A DNA stretch of 64,000 nt, taken from assembly GCA_903839855.1 (NCBI GenBank), contig CAIMEB010000057.1, positions 20,525 to 84,524 of the forward strand, in the 5' to 3' direction. Position numbers and translations under genes: made by a program. This DNA is from an uncultured Methylococcaceae bacterium (GTDB taxonomy: Bacteria; Pseudomonadota; Gammaproteobacteria; Methylococcales; Methylomonadaceae). This document shows positions 51,862 to 61,907 of this stretch, piece after piece. How positions within the stretch are numbered: position 1 is the stretch's first letter; each line of letters starts with the position of its first letter. The notes beneath the pieces are model-generated. The model made no database searches. It was not told where the DNA came from and worked only from the letters and a program-made list of their open reading frames with translations.

Positions 51862-52599
51862 CTACCCTTGCGTATCCTTAATCTTCTTTTTTATCTCATT
51901 AACATATAAAGTAGCGCCTATCACGGCGGCTGGCGCGATAATTATATTGATAACAGGCAGTGTTAAGCCCATAGCGGCAACGCCACCAAAACTTAAAGCA
52001 CCTAACCGAACGCTGCCCACCAAGCGCTTCTGATCAGAAAATAATACTCCAGCATTTTCCAACGGATAGGCAAAATATTCCAAAGCCATACCCCAGGCAC
52101 CAAACAAAGCCCACAAAAAAGGTGCCAGCACATTAACACCAGGAATTAACGACAGGATTAATAGCGGCAACGCTCTACTTAACAAGTACCCCGCACGATT
52201 TAACTCTGCCAACATGACTTTAACTAAAGGTTGTTCATCAATAACGCTAGGTTGACCGGTGATCAGCACCAGCGTTTTAGCGGATAATCTACCGTAAAAA
52301 GGCGAGGCCAATAAGTTGGCTAGCACAGTAAAGGTAAAGAATCCGGCAATAATGAAACTGACAAAAAACAGCGGCCATAATATCCAGCTTAACCAGCTTA
52401 GCCACCCAGGTATAAACTGATTGATCAAATTAGAAAGATAGTAGTAGCCCAGTACTAAGGCCACACCATACAACACAACATTAATCAGAATCGGAATTAA
52501 AACAAAGCGCCGTAGTTCTGTACTGGCTAATAAATTAAGCCCTTTAAACAAATATCCAACGGCTAAAACGGGATTATTACCCTTTTTATCAAATAACAT
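51862..52599 (-). CDS. CysZ/EI24-family membrane protein
   Basis: GYLFKGLNLLASTELRRFVLIPILINVVLY; IPGVNVLAPFLWALFGAWGMALEYFAYPLEN. Confidence 0.85.
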   Translation of the reverse strand: MLFDKKGNNPVLAVGYLFKGLNLLASTELRRFVLIPILINVVLYGVALVLGYYYLSNLINQFIPGWLSWLSWILWPLFFVSFIIAGFFTFTVLANLLASPFYGRLSAKTLVLITGQPSVIDEQPLVKVMLAELNRAGYLLSRALPLLILSLIPGVNVLAPFLWALFGAWGMALEYFAYPLENAGVLFSDQKRLVGSVRLGALSFGGVAAMGLTLPVINIIIAPAAVIGATLYVNEIKKKIKDTQG

Positions 52600-53632
52600 C
52601 TTTTATCTCCAGCATACCGTGTTGAGTTGGATTTAAAACAACACCCCGTTCTGTGACAATAGCAGAAATTAATTCAGCAGGGGTGACATCAAAAACAGGA
52701 TTCCAGGCACTCACTAAAGAACCTTCCGTATTATAACAAGTTGGCAGTAACTCATTAAGGTTACGATGTTCAATCTCTATGAGTTCACCGCTCTCAATAG
52801 TCCAGTCAATGGTGGTGGTAGGTGCCACTACCATCAACTTAACGCCATGCTGTTTGGCTACTATTGCCAGCGAGTAAGTGCCTACTTTATTCGCAGTATC
52901 GCCATTCGCAGCAATTCTGTCAGCACCCACAATAATCCAGTCTATTGCTCCTGACTTCATTAACCAAGCCGCCGCCGAATCTGCTAACAACGTCACCGGA
53001 ATATTATCTTGTGCTAATTCCCAAACGGTTAATCGCGCACCTTGCAGCCAAGGTCGTGTTTCGCCTGCATACACGTTTAAAGCTTGCCGACTCACCGCAC
53101 TGCGAATAACTCCCAAGGCAGTACCATAACCGCCTGTTGCTAAAGCACCCGCATTACAATGCGTCATCACTCCCTTAGCGCCGACTAGTAAATCAGCTCC
53201 TAATTGACCCATTTGCCTATTTGCCACAATATCATCGGCATGAATCTTCTCGGCCCAAGCCACACAGGCCATCACTGGATTTTCTGGAGCCTGCTCTAAA
53301 ACAGCCTGCATTTGTGCCAAGGCCCAAAATAAATTAACCGCTGTTGGTCGAGACTTTGCCAACAAAGCGATATCTTCGGCAACAGACTGCTGCCAATGAT
53401 TAGGAGCCTCTAAATAATGCTGACTAACCGACAAAGCAACCCCATAAGCGGCAGCAATTCCAATAGCCGGCGCACCCCGCACTCGCATCGTCACTATCGC
53501 TTCGGCAACCCCCTTGGCATCATGATACTCATCATAAATTAGCTTATCAGGCAGTTGTCGTTGGTCAAGCACTCTTAAATACGTACCCGTCCATTGAAGT
53601 GCTTTTACCGTCCCGTTATTTTGTTCTGTCAT
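52589..53632 (-). CDS. mtnA: S-methyl-5-thioribose-1-phosphate isomerase
   Basis: MRVRGAPAIGIAAAYGVAL, THCNAGALATGGYGTALGVI, VYAGETRPWLQGARLT. Confidence 0.96.
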   Translation of the reverse strand: MTEQNNGTVKALQWTGTYLRVLDQRQLPDKLIYDEYHDAKGVAEAIVTMRVRGAPAIGIAAAYGVALSVSQHYLEAPNHWQQSVAEDIALLAKSRPTAVNLFWALAQMQAVLEQAPENPVMACVAWAEKIHADDIVANRQMGQLGADLLVGAKGVMTHCNAGALATGGYGTALGVIRSAVSRQALNVYAGETRPWLQGARLTVWELAQDNIPVTLLADSAAAWLMKSGAIDWIIVGADRIAANGDTANKVGTYSLAIVAKQHGVKLMVVAPTTTIDWTIESGELIEIEHRNLNELLPTCYNTEGSLVSAWNPVFDVTPAELISAIVTERGVVLNPTQHGMLEIKDVI

Positions 53633-53697
53633 TATTTAATAATACCCGATGGTAAAAGTTATAATTCTCTACATTATCTTTAAAATAGGAGCCACAC

Positions 53698-55011
53698 ATG
53701 ATCGTCGACACCCTTATTCATGCGCGTTGGATTATACCTGTTGAGCCTGAATCAGTAACCTATGAGCACCATACGCTGGTCATTAATAAAGGGAAAATTA
53801 TTGACTTATTACCAACGTTTGAAGGCAAACGAAAATACACCGGAACAAACACTGAACAGTTAGACACTCATGCTTTGCTACCCGGCTTAATCAATTGTCA
53901 CACACATGCTGCAATGACCTTGTTTCGGGGCATCGCCGATGATTTACCACTCATGGACTGGTTACAGAATCACATCTGGCCACTGGAACAAAAATGGCTG
54001 AGTCCTGAATTTGTTAAAGACGGTACTGAACTAGCCATCGCTGAAATGATTCTAGGGGGAACCACCTGCTTTAATGATATGTATTTCTTCCCTGACATTA
54101 CTGCCGCACAAGTATTACAGCATGGTATACGCGCCAAAGTCGGGTTAATTGTCGTTGATTTCCCCTCTGCCTGGGCACAAAACAGCGATGAATATATCAC
54201 GAAAGGTCTTGCCTTAAAAAAGCAACTCCTCGGTTCTAGTTTATGCACAACAGCTTTTGCTCCCCATGCCCCTTATACGGTATCAGATGAGGCCTTTAAA
54301 AATATCAAGGTGCTGGCGGATGACATAAATATCCCTATACATATTCATGTTCATGAAACCGCCCAAGAAGTAGAGCAGGCACTGGTACAGTTCAAACAAC
54401 GACCCTTACAACGATTACATGACTTAGGTATAATCAATCCGTCTTTAATAGCCGTTCATGCGACGCAATTAACGGATATAGAAATTCATCTTCTAGCCAA
54501 AGCTGGGGCTCATATCGTACATTGCCCAGAATCTAATTTAAAACTAGCTAGTGGCTTTAGCCCCATTGCCAAATGTTTAAGCGCAGGCGTCAATGTCGCC
54601 TTAGGCACGGATGGTGCAGCCAGTAATAATGACTTGGACATGTTCGGCGAAATGCGCACTGCCGCCCTTTTAGGTAAAGCGATTGCTGGTGATGCCAGCG
54701 CTATTCCAGCAATGACCGCATTACGTATGGCGACAATCAATGGTGCAAAGGCCTTAGGTTTAGAAGATTATTGTGGATCACTGAGTATTGGTAAAGAAGC
54801 GGATGTGATTGCGATTGATTTAAGCACTCTGGAAACACAGCCCCTTTATTGTCCTATTTCACACATAGTCTATACCGCGAATCGCCAACAAGTCGCTGAT
54901 GTCTGGGTGGCTGGTAAACACTTATTAAAAAAACGTCAACTAAGCACTATTAATACTGAACAGTTAAAAGTAAAAATAGCGCGATGGCAGGAACGATTGA
55001 AAATAATTTAA
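53698..55011 (+). CDS. 5-methylthioadenosine / S-adenosylhomocysteine deaminase
   Basis: LPGLINCHTHAAMTLFRGIADDLPLMDWL, HVHETAQEVE, GTDGAASNNDLDMFGEMR. Confidence 0.94.
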   Translation: MIVDTLIHARWIIPVEPESVTYEHHTLVINKGKIIDLLPTFEGKRKYTGTNTEQLDTHALLPGLINCHTHAAMTLFRGIADDLPLMDWLQNHIWPLEQKWLSPEFVKDGTELAIAEMILGGTTCFNDMYFFPDITAAQVLQHGIRAKVGLIVVDFPSAWAQNSDEYITKGLALKKQLLGSSLCTTAFAPHAPYTVSDEAFKNIKVLADDINIPIHIHVHETAQEVEQALVQFKQRPLQRLHDLGIINPSLIAVHATQLTDIEIHLLAKAGAHIVHCPESNLKLASGFSPIAKCLSAGVNVALGTDGAASNNDLDMFGEMRTAALLGKAIAGDASAIPAMTALRMATINGAKALGLEDYCGSLSIGKEADVIAIDLSTLETQPLYCPISHIVYTANRQQVADVWVAGKHLLKKRQLSTINTEQLKVKIARWQERLKII

Positions 55012-55187
55012 GTACTCCTTATCGCCAATACCAGCGACAAGTGTTATAGTCTGAGGGTTAAACTGTTGAGTAACTATTTACATCATAAATCTTGCTCAAA
55101 TAGAATACAAAAACCCATTCTTACTAATTTAGGAAGAATATCTCAACGAGCACTCTCTTTATTAAAGCAGGAACAGCGTGATTAATT

Positions 55188-55877
55188 ATGAATAAAATTT
55201 TGCAAGCCATTATTTCTACAGTAAAAAAACTTTATGGTTCACTCCCTGAACAGAACTCACCGGAAACGCCCGCAGCCAAACCGACTACTCAGCAGAATAC
55301 AACCAGTCAACCTATAGTTACAGCGACAGCGAAAGAAGAACCCAAGGTAAATGAATCTATTAAGGTAAATCAATCTATTGTAGAACCTGTTCCTGAACCT
55401 GTCACAATAGAGGAGGTGACCGTAGAAGCCTCAGTTATCGAAGTATCAAAAATCACTACCGACAACTTTCCCCAAGATTCTATACAAAGACGTCACGCAC
55501 TCTTTCGATTACGAACCATTGTTGAAACTCTTAAAGGTCCTCGTCCCTCTGACTCTATTCAAAGCCGACATTACGACGCATTAATCAATAACCTCGTTAC
55601 GCAAGCCTTAACCGATAAAATAGTTCTCGAAAACTTACATAACAGTTATGAAAACCTTCCAAAAACTCTCGTCCAAGCCGATATAAAACCTACTGCTAAC
55701 ATTCAAGAATCGATAATTAAAGTTCAAGTCGAAGAAACACCTGTCACCACACAAATAGCCCAAAGCGAAATAAATACTGATAGCTTTATCCCTGTCCCCC
55801 CGACAGATTCGATTTTACGCCGCCATTACGACACCTTAATCAACAATGAAATCAACCGTCTTTTAGAAGAGTGCTGA
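55188..55877 (+). CDS. Uncharacterised protein with three DSIxxRHyd motifs
   Basis: QDSIQRRHALFRLR, SDSIQSRHYDALINNLVTQAL, TDSILRRHYDTLINNEINRLL. Confidence 0.7.
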   Translation: MNKILQAIISTVKKLYGSLPEQNSPETPAAKPTTQQNTTSQPIVTATAKEEPKVNESIKVNQSIVEPVPEPVTIEEVTVEASVIEVSKITTDNFPQDSIQRRHALFRLRTIVETLKGPRPSDSIQSRHYDALINNLVTQALTDKIVLENLHNSYENLPKTLVQADIKPTANIQESIIKVQVEETPVTTQIAQSEINTDSFIPVPPTDSILRRHYDTLINNEINRLLEEC

Positions 55878-55923
55878 TTTTAAATAATGTTTATTTATGG
55901 TAAATTGCTTTATAAAATCAAAC
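55869..55923. repeat. Dispersed repeat copy A (48/55 identical to copy B)
   Basis: GAGTGCTGATTTTAAATAATGTTTATTTATGGTAAATTGCTTTATAAAATCAAAC. Confidence 0.85.
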
Positions 55924-56246
55924 TTCAGACACACTGATCTCGGGAATTTAATTTGACCCCAATTTGAAGAACATGCGAAGATCTGTACACGGAAATAATG
56001 TTTCTGTTGCGTTTGAGATCAGTGCAAAGTTTTTCAATCACGTTACCCGTCATCACATTGGCTGAATGGTGAAGCCTTTGGGTAACGTAAAAAACGTTCG
56101 GTGTATTTTAATAGATTTTGATTTGGTTCTGTTTTAGAAGTATTTGTTATACTACGGGCACCTTAAAATTAGCTGGAATTTATTATGGTCACGATTAAGT
56201 TTATTTAATTTTAAGTCATATCCTAAATCTTTATATTGAATATAAA

Positions 56247-56534
56247 ATGCGTTTAACAGAGACTGAAATCAACGTTATTAAACATTCTGCTACTGACATT
56301 TTTGGATCAGACGTTGCTGTGTTTTTATTTGGTAGCCGTGTTGATGATACAAAAAAAGGGGGGGATATCGACTTGTATATCAAAACTAATTTCGCTAATG
56401 ATTTAACGCATAAAATTAAGTTTCTAGTCGCACTTGAGCAAGAGTTAGGTGAGCAAAAAATAGATATTGTCTTTGCTGAAGATCAAAGTCGACCGATTGA
56501 ACAACAAGCCATACTGCATGGAATTCGCTTATGA
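56247..56534 (+). CDS. MNT-type nucleotidyltransferase antitoxin
   Basis: FLFGSRVDDTKKGGDIDLYI (GSx10DxD). Confidence 0.9.
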   Translation: MRLTETEINVIKHSATDIFGSDVAVFLFGSRVDDTKKGGDIDLYIKTNFANDLTHKIKFLVALEQELGEQKIDIVFAEDQSRPIEQQAILHGIRL

Positions 56535-57019
56535 TTAATCTAAGAATGGACAAGCTCATCGCTGAATGCGATAAGCATGTGCAAAGAATGAGTTATGCCT
56601 ATATAAAAATGGCATTATTTATGCCCTTAGATATAAGTCGATATCAACAGCTTTCTGATGATGAGGTTGAGCACATCGATCAATTTTTGTTTCGGTTTTC
56701 AAAATTGCAAGATGCAATGGGTGAGAAACTATTTGTATTGATATTAGAGTTGTTGCAAGAAGAAAATCCTAAATCAAAACCTTTTATTGATACGCTTAAC
56801 AGGCTAGAGCAGATTGGATTATTAGAAAATAAAAATACCTGGTTAGAGCTTATAAAAATTAGAAATACTATTGCTCATCAATATGAAGATGAACCTAAGC
56901 AGGCATCAGAAGCGCTAAACACTATTTACGCAGTAAAACCGATTTTAGAAAGTATTTATCAGCTTATAAAAACACGGTATGTTGAGATGCGAGATAGTGC
57001 ATTTAATTATTTTCAATAA
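56531..57019 (+). CDS. HEPN-domain-like toxin partner
   Basis: ELIKIRNTIAHQYEDEP (Rx4H), overlaps MNT gene by 4 bp. Confidence 0.82.
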   Translation: MINLRMDKLIAECDKHVQRMSYAYIKMALFMPLDISRYQQLSDDEVEHIDQFLFRFSKLQDAMGEKLFVLILELLQEENPKSKPFIDTLNRLEQIGLLENKNTWLELIKIRNTIAHQYEDEPKQASEALNTIYAVKPILESIYQLIKTRYVEMRDSAFNYFQ

Positions 57020-57060
57020 GTACAATCGGTTATCTCTGTGATAATAGGCTTATAAATAAA

Positions 57061-58065
57061 ATGGTTTGTATGAAAATAATATGTTTAATGCCAGTTAAAA
57101 ATGAAGCTTGGGTGATTGAGGCATCACTTAAAAGAATTACTAAATGGGCAGATATTATTATTGTGGCTGACCAACACTCTGAAGATAATACGCGTAATAT
57201 TTGTTTGAAGTTTGATAAAGTTAAACTTATTCAAAATAATGCTATTGAGTTTAATGAAAAAGAAAGACAAATGCTTTTGCTTTCAGAAGCAAGAAAATAT
57301 GGTCTTAATAATCTGATATTTGCATTAGATGCCGATGAGTTTATACCTGACGATTTTGATGTTTCTAAGATGAAATTGATATATGAGAAGAATCGAGAGG
57401 GTGCTACTTTATATTTTAAATGGGCAAACTTGTGTTCAACTGGTAGTAAATATTGGGAGAGTGAGTTTCTACCTTTTGGATTTATAGATGATGGTAATAC
57501 AGAGCATAATCCAAAGTTAATTCACAGTCCAAGAGTTCCTGTGTTAACTAATAAAGTTTATATAATTGAAACGAATATTATACATCTTCAATATTTAAAT
57601 CAGAATAGATTAAATCACAAGCAATTATGGTATTACTTTTATGAGCTTACTCATTTAAAAGAAAAAAATTCAATAAAGTTATTTAGAAAATATACTCATA
57701 TGTATTTTCGAAGCTCAATCAAAAATCAAAAAAATATTAAGGATAAATGGAACACTGGCATTCTGACTAGTTCGGAGAAACAAACTTTAACTAAACAAGA
57801 TTCTAATGACTATTGGTCGGGAAGATTGGTTAAATTATTAGAGGATCAGAAATCAAAAAAAACTTTTCCAGTTAACGCTCTGGTTAATTTATTCAAGCCT
57901 AATGCAATCGCAAAAAGAAAAATAGTCTTTTTCTCTGATGCAAAGTTGTCAAAAGTTATAGATTTTTACTTGTATAAGACGGTTGCATTTGGTGATTACA
58001 AAATAATTAAGTTATTTGATATTGTTTTGTATTTCTTTGCACGAAACTTTAATAGAGGTAACTAG
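57061..58065 (+). CDS. Glycosyltransferase family 2 (start may be 57070)
   Basis: IICLMPVKNEAWVIEASLKRITKWADIIIVADQHSEDNT, FALDADEFIP. Confidence 0.85.
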   Translation: MVCMKIICLMPVKNEAWVIEASLKRITKWADIIIVADQHSEDNTRNICLKFDKVKLIQNNAIEFNEKERQMLLLSEARKYGLNNLIFALDADEFIPDDFDVSKMKLIYEKNREGATLYFKWANLCSTGSKYWESEFLPFGFIDDGNTEHNPKLIHSPRVPVLTNKVYIIETNIIHLQYLNQNRLNHKQLWYYFYELTHLKEKNSIKLFRKYTHMYFRSSIKNQKNIKDKWNTGILTSSEKQTLTKQDSNDYWSGRLVKLLEDQKSKKTFPVNALVNLFKPNAIAKRKIVFFSDAKLSKVIDFYLYKTVAFGDYKIIKLFDIVLYFFARNFNRGN

Positions 58066-58162
58066 CTTTTTGATGAAGTTTTTATCTTCCGTTTTTGTTA
58101 AAAATATCAAAGCATATACTCACTCTATTTAACATAGAGCAAATTTAATAAGGTATTAAAAG

Positions 58163-59749
58163 ATGTCGACCAAGAAAATAATATCAGGAATTTCATTTTC
58201 TTGGCTGAGGTTTTTAATAGGGATTGTAATAACATTTATTCAAGCACCACTGTTTTTTAAATACCTGCCTAATGAAGAAGTCGGGGTTTGGTTTCTATTT
58301 TTCAGCGCAGCAGCACTCATCCAAATGTCTGATTTTGGCTTACCATCGGCAGTAAGTCGCGCTGTTGCTTATATGAAAAACACCTCAAGTAAAGGTGGGC
58401 AATCAGAGGTTGAGTTTTATAAAAAATTTACTATAAAAGATATTTATCGTACTGCTTTTACAAGTTTCATTATCATTTCAGCAATAGCTGTAATAATTGG
58501 AAGCTCATTAATAATTCTATTAAAACCTGGATTTGGCGTAACTCAAACTAATTCATATCAAATAAGCACTGCATTTGCTATTTTTCTGGTAGGTGTATTT
58601 TTTAACATGACAGCAAATATCCCCAACGCGTGTCTTAATGGACTCGGAGATGTAGGATTCGATAGTTTATTTAGAATCGTTGTACAATCGCTTGGAGTTA
58701 TTGCTATTTGGATTTTATTACCGGCTAATCCATCTATTAAAACATTATCTTTAATTTATCTGGGACAAGGAATTCTTTCCATTATCCTAGTGCATTGCTT
58801 TTTAATGTTTAAGTATAAAATGCTATTTAAAGTCCAGGGGAAATTAGACTTAACATTAATAAAACAACTTTACAAAGAATCAATACCTCTTTTTGTTAAT
58901 CAGATCGGTGGGTGGTTAACTAATCAATCAGGTATTTGGATTGCAACTATAATACTAGGCGCCTCAAAGATCGCAGATTATAGTGCTTTAGTCCAGCTTC
59001 TTTTTTACGGATTAAGCCTTTCTATGTCAATACCAATTGCAATTAATCCACATGCGGCATCTGCTTTTTCTGAAGGAGGTGTAAGAAGCTTGCATAAATA
59101 TTTTTATTTAACCTTAAAATTATCCACTTTTATTGTTGGTATTTGGATAGTGATTTTTGCAGTTTGGGGGGAAACCATTTTAGATATCTGGATAGGATCC
59201 GGTCACTTCATAGGATATGGGGTTTTAATTCCTTTATTAATTAACTTATTCTTCGAAATGCAGCACTCTATAAGTGGAGGCTTTGTCTGGAATACAGGTA
59301 AATGGCCATTTGTTCCCGCAACAGTTGCCTCAGGTATTCTAAGTGTTTTATTTGGATTGGTTGGTTGTTATTATTTTGGATTTACGGGATTAGCTATTGG
59401 AACAATGCTAGCTAAGCTCTTTACTTTAAACTGGTATGTCGTGTTTTTTTCTTTACGACGATTGAATATATCCATAAAACAATATGTTACGGAATATTTT
59501 TTACCTGCCATATTTACCATACTCGCAATTTTACCTTGCGCCATATTTTTTAATTCGCAACTAATAAAATATCAAAACAACTTTATTTTCAGAAATTTGC
59601 CAGGAAATATAATATTTTCTTTTTCAATTGGCTCTACAATAACCATCATAATGTGGGTAGTTCTATATTATATATTGGTGCTAAAAATAAATGAGAAAGA
59701 ATTGTTTAAACACAATATCAACAAGTTTATTTATGCAAGAAGATATTAG
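58163..59749 (+). CDS. Polysaccharide flippase (Wzx/MATE-like)
   Basis: Polytopic; LPNEEVGVWFLFFSAAALIQMSDFGLPSAVSRAVAY. Confidence 0.87.
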   Translation: MSTKKIISGISFSWLRFLIGIVITFIQAPLFFKYLPNEEVGVWFLFFSAAALIQMSDFGLPSAVSRAVAYMKNTSSKGGQSEVEFYKKFTIKDIYRTAFTSFIIISAIAVIIGSSLIILLKPGFGVTQTNSYQISTAFAIFLVGVFFNMTANIPNACLNGLGDVGFDSLFRIVVQSLGVIAIWILLPANPSIKTLSLIYLGQGILSIILVHCFLMFKYKMLFKVQGKLDLTLIKQLYKESIPLFVNQIGGWLTNQSGIWIATIILGASKIADYSALVQLLFYGLSLSMSIPIAINPHAASAFSEGGVRSLHKYFYLTLKLSTFIVGIWIVIFAVWGETILDIWIGSGHFIGYGVLIPLLINLFFEMQHSISGGFVWNTGKWPFVPATVASGILSVLFGLVGCYYFGFTGLAIGTMLAKLFTLNWYVVFFSLRRLNISIKQYVTEYFLPAIFTILAILPCAIFFNSQLIKYQNNFIFRNLPGNIIFSFSIGSTITIIMWVVLYYILVLKINEKELFKHNINKFIYARRY

Positions 59750-60734
59750 AATTTCAGTTTGTATACCAACTTACAACAAATATGAAACGATTGAATACAC
59801 AATATTAAGCGTTATTAATCAATCTTTTCAAAAATGGGAGCTTCTAATTATTGATGACAGCAATAATAGCTATACAGAAGATATTGTTAAAAAGCACAGT
59901 GTAACTGATTCAAGAATTAAGTATCTTAAAAATAAAGAACGGTTCGGATTGGTAAAAAACTGGAATGAATGTATTAAACAAGCTAATTTTGAATATGTAT
60001 ATATATTACATCATGATGATTTTTTAATGCCGGGTGTATTCCAGGCATATAATGATTTTGCAAATGAAAATCCCGAATGCGGCTTAATACATTCCAATTG
60101 TTACTATGTAACTTTGCCTTATTTTAGAAAAACCATTGGCAAAACTCAGGATAGACCAATTCTAGAAAAAGGGGATAAGGCTGTTGAGAAAGTTCTTTTT
60201 AACAATAACTTAGCCTGCTCAACCGTCATGATCAAAAAAGAGTGTTACAACAAACTAGGATTGTTTGATGAAAGTGCTTGGGTTTCTCCAGATTGGGAGA
60301 TGTGGGCCAGAATAGGTGAGTATTATGATTTTGGTCACGTAGATTTAATTGGGTGTGTTGTTGTATTAGATAATAATAATACGCATTTATCAGGTATTGA
60401 AGTAAATGAGTTTTATCTACAGCAACGCTATTACTATAAAAAAATATTAACGTATTTTTCAGAAAACTTTCGACGCGATAATCTAGATTTGGAGTTTAAC
60501 GCTGAGCTTAATTTAAAAAAAACAATCGATAGTTTAACAATTCAATATTCAAATATGTTTGACTTCAAAACAGCAAAAATTTATTCTGAAAAGTCTGGTC
60601 GAAATACGGATATAAACTTACTAATAATTAATATTAAATCTCTTTTAAGATACTTGTTTATTGTTTTATTTACAAAAAAGAAATCTTTCAAACAGATATT
60701 CGATTTAACTTATAACAAAAACATGTACAAATGA
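59733..60734 (+). CDS. Glycosyltransferase family 2 (start revised to internal ATG)
   Basis: ISVCIPTYNKYETIEYTILSVINQSFQKWELLIIDDSN, ILHHDDFLMPG. Confidence 0.87.
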   Translation: MQEDIRISVCIPTYNKYETIEYTILSVINQSFQKWELLIIDDSNNSYTEDIVKKHSVTDSRIKYLKNKERFGLVKNWNECIKQANFEYVYILHHDDFLMPGVFQAYNDFANENPECGLIHSNCYYVTLPYFRKTIGKTQDRPILEKGDKAVEKVLFNNNLACSTVMIKKECYNKLGLFDESAWVSPDWEMWARIGEYYDFGHVDLIGCVVVLDNNNTHLSGIEVNEFYLQQRYYYKKILTYFSENFRRDNLDLEFNAELNLKKTIDSLTIQYSNMFDFKTAKIYSEKSGRNTDINLLIINIKSLLRYLFIVLFTKKKSFKQIFDLTYNKNMYK

Positions 60735-61045
60735 ATAAAATATTCTTAGGAATAAACGCCCTTAATGAAGAAATACATATTGCTGATTGTATCAATTGCA
60801 GAGGTATTGCATACAAAGTACTGCGCCAATTAGATTGGCAGTCTACTTATAATGTGAGATATCATACGAAATACAATTAAATTTAAACAAAAAATATTCC
60901 ATATTATAAAAATGACAAAGAAATATAGAGAGTTACTCACTATTATTCTGTTTCTAATAACTCAGTCATTCAGTTTATTTTTGATCAAAATGGACTAGAT
61001 AATCTCTCCCCAGCTTCGGTTACCACTAAATATGGAAGTCTATAG
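60731..61045 (+). pseudogene. Possible gene remnants between two glycosyltransferases
   Basis: Short ORF MNKIFLGINALNEEIHIADC... stops after ~49 aa; downstream fragment ...FDQNGLDNLSPASVTTKYGSL* without a start. Confidence 0.35.
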
Positions 61046-61047
61046 AC

Positions 61048-61863
61048 GTGCAATTTAGTATTATTATTGCAACTTACAATTCAGAAAAAACATTAATACG
61101 TTGTTTGGAGTCAGTATTTTCTCAGACATGTAAAGATGTTGAAGTGCTTATTAAGGATGGCGCAAGTACAGATAACACTGTGAGCCTTTTAAATGAATAT
61201 GCCAGCCAGTTTTCTTTCTATAAATCATCAGCTGATTCGGGTGTTTATGACGCCTGGAATGAATGTATAAAATATTCAACAGGTGATTGGCTTTTATTTT
61301 TGGGCAGTGATGATTATTTCACTGATGAAAACGCATTAACTAGTGTGATACCTTATCTTGAGGCGGCTCATAAAATGAACGCCCCGCTTGTTCACGGACA
61401 AAACTTAATTATTCGTAGTAATGAAGTTGTTCAAGTTTTGGGGAGTACTTTTGAAAACCTTAAAGCAGCCTTAATGAAAAAAATGGTCGTTAGGCATCCA
61501 GGCTGTTTTCATAATCGCGTCATGATGTCCGAAATTGGTTTATATGATACGCATTTTAAAATTGTCGGTGATTATGATTTGGTCTATAGATTAGTCTCAA
61601 AGTATGGTAAAACAGTATTTTATCCCTTTTCAATTGTTGCTCATGTCATGGGTGGATTAAGTACGGCTCCTTCAAAACTTGAGTTGTTGATGCATGAGAC
61701 TTATCTCCTGCGGAAAAAGCATGATCTATATCCCTTTAGATTGATTGATTTGGATTACTTAAAGAAGATTATCCTAATAGGACTTTATAAAATTCATTGT
61801 GAAGCAATTATAAATCGGATCTTTAAAATCAAATCTAGATTGTCTAACTATTTTAATAAATAG
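61048..61863 (+). CDS. Glycosyltransferase family 2
   Basis: FSIIIATYNSEKTLIRCLESVFSQTCKDVEVLIKDGASTDNT, FLGSDDYF. Confidence 0.9.
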   Translation: MQFSIIIATYNSEKTLIRCLESVFSQTCKDVEVLIKDGASTDNTVSLLNEYASQFSFYKSSADSGVYDAWNECIKYSTGDWLLFLGSDDYFTDENALTSVIPYLEAAHKMNAPLVHGQNLIIRSNEVVQVLGSTFENLKAALMKKMVVRHPGCFHNRVMMSEIGLYDTHFKIVGDYDLVYRLVSKYGKTVFYPFSIVAHVMGGLSTAPSKLELLMHETYLLRKKHDLYPFRLIDLDYLKKIILIGLYKIHCEAIINRIFKIKSRLSNYFNK

Positions 61864-61907
61864 TTTAAGTTATATTTTTTAAATGATTACATGTGAATAT
61901 TATATAA

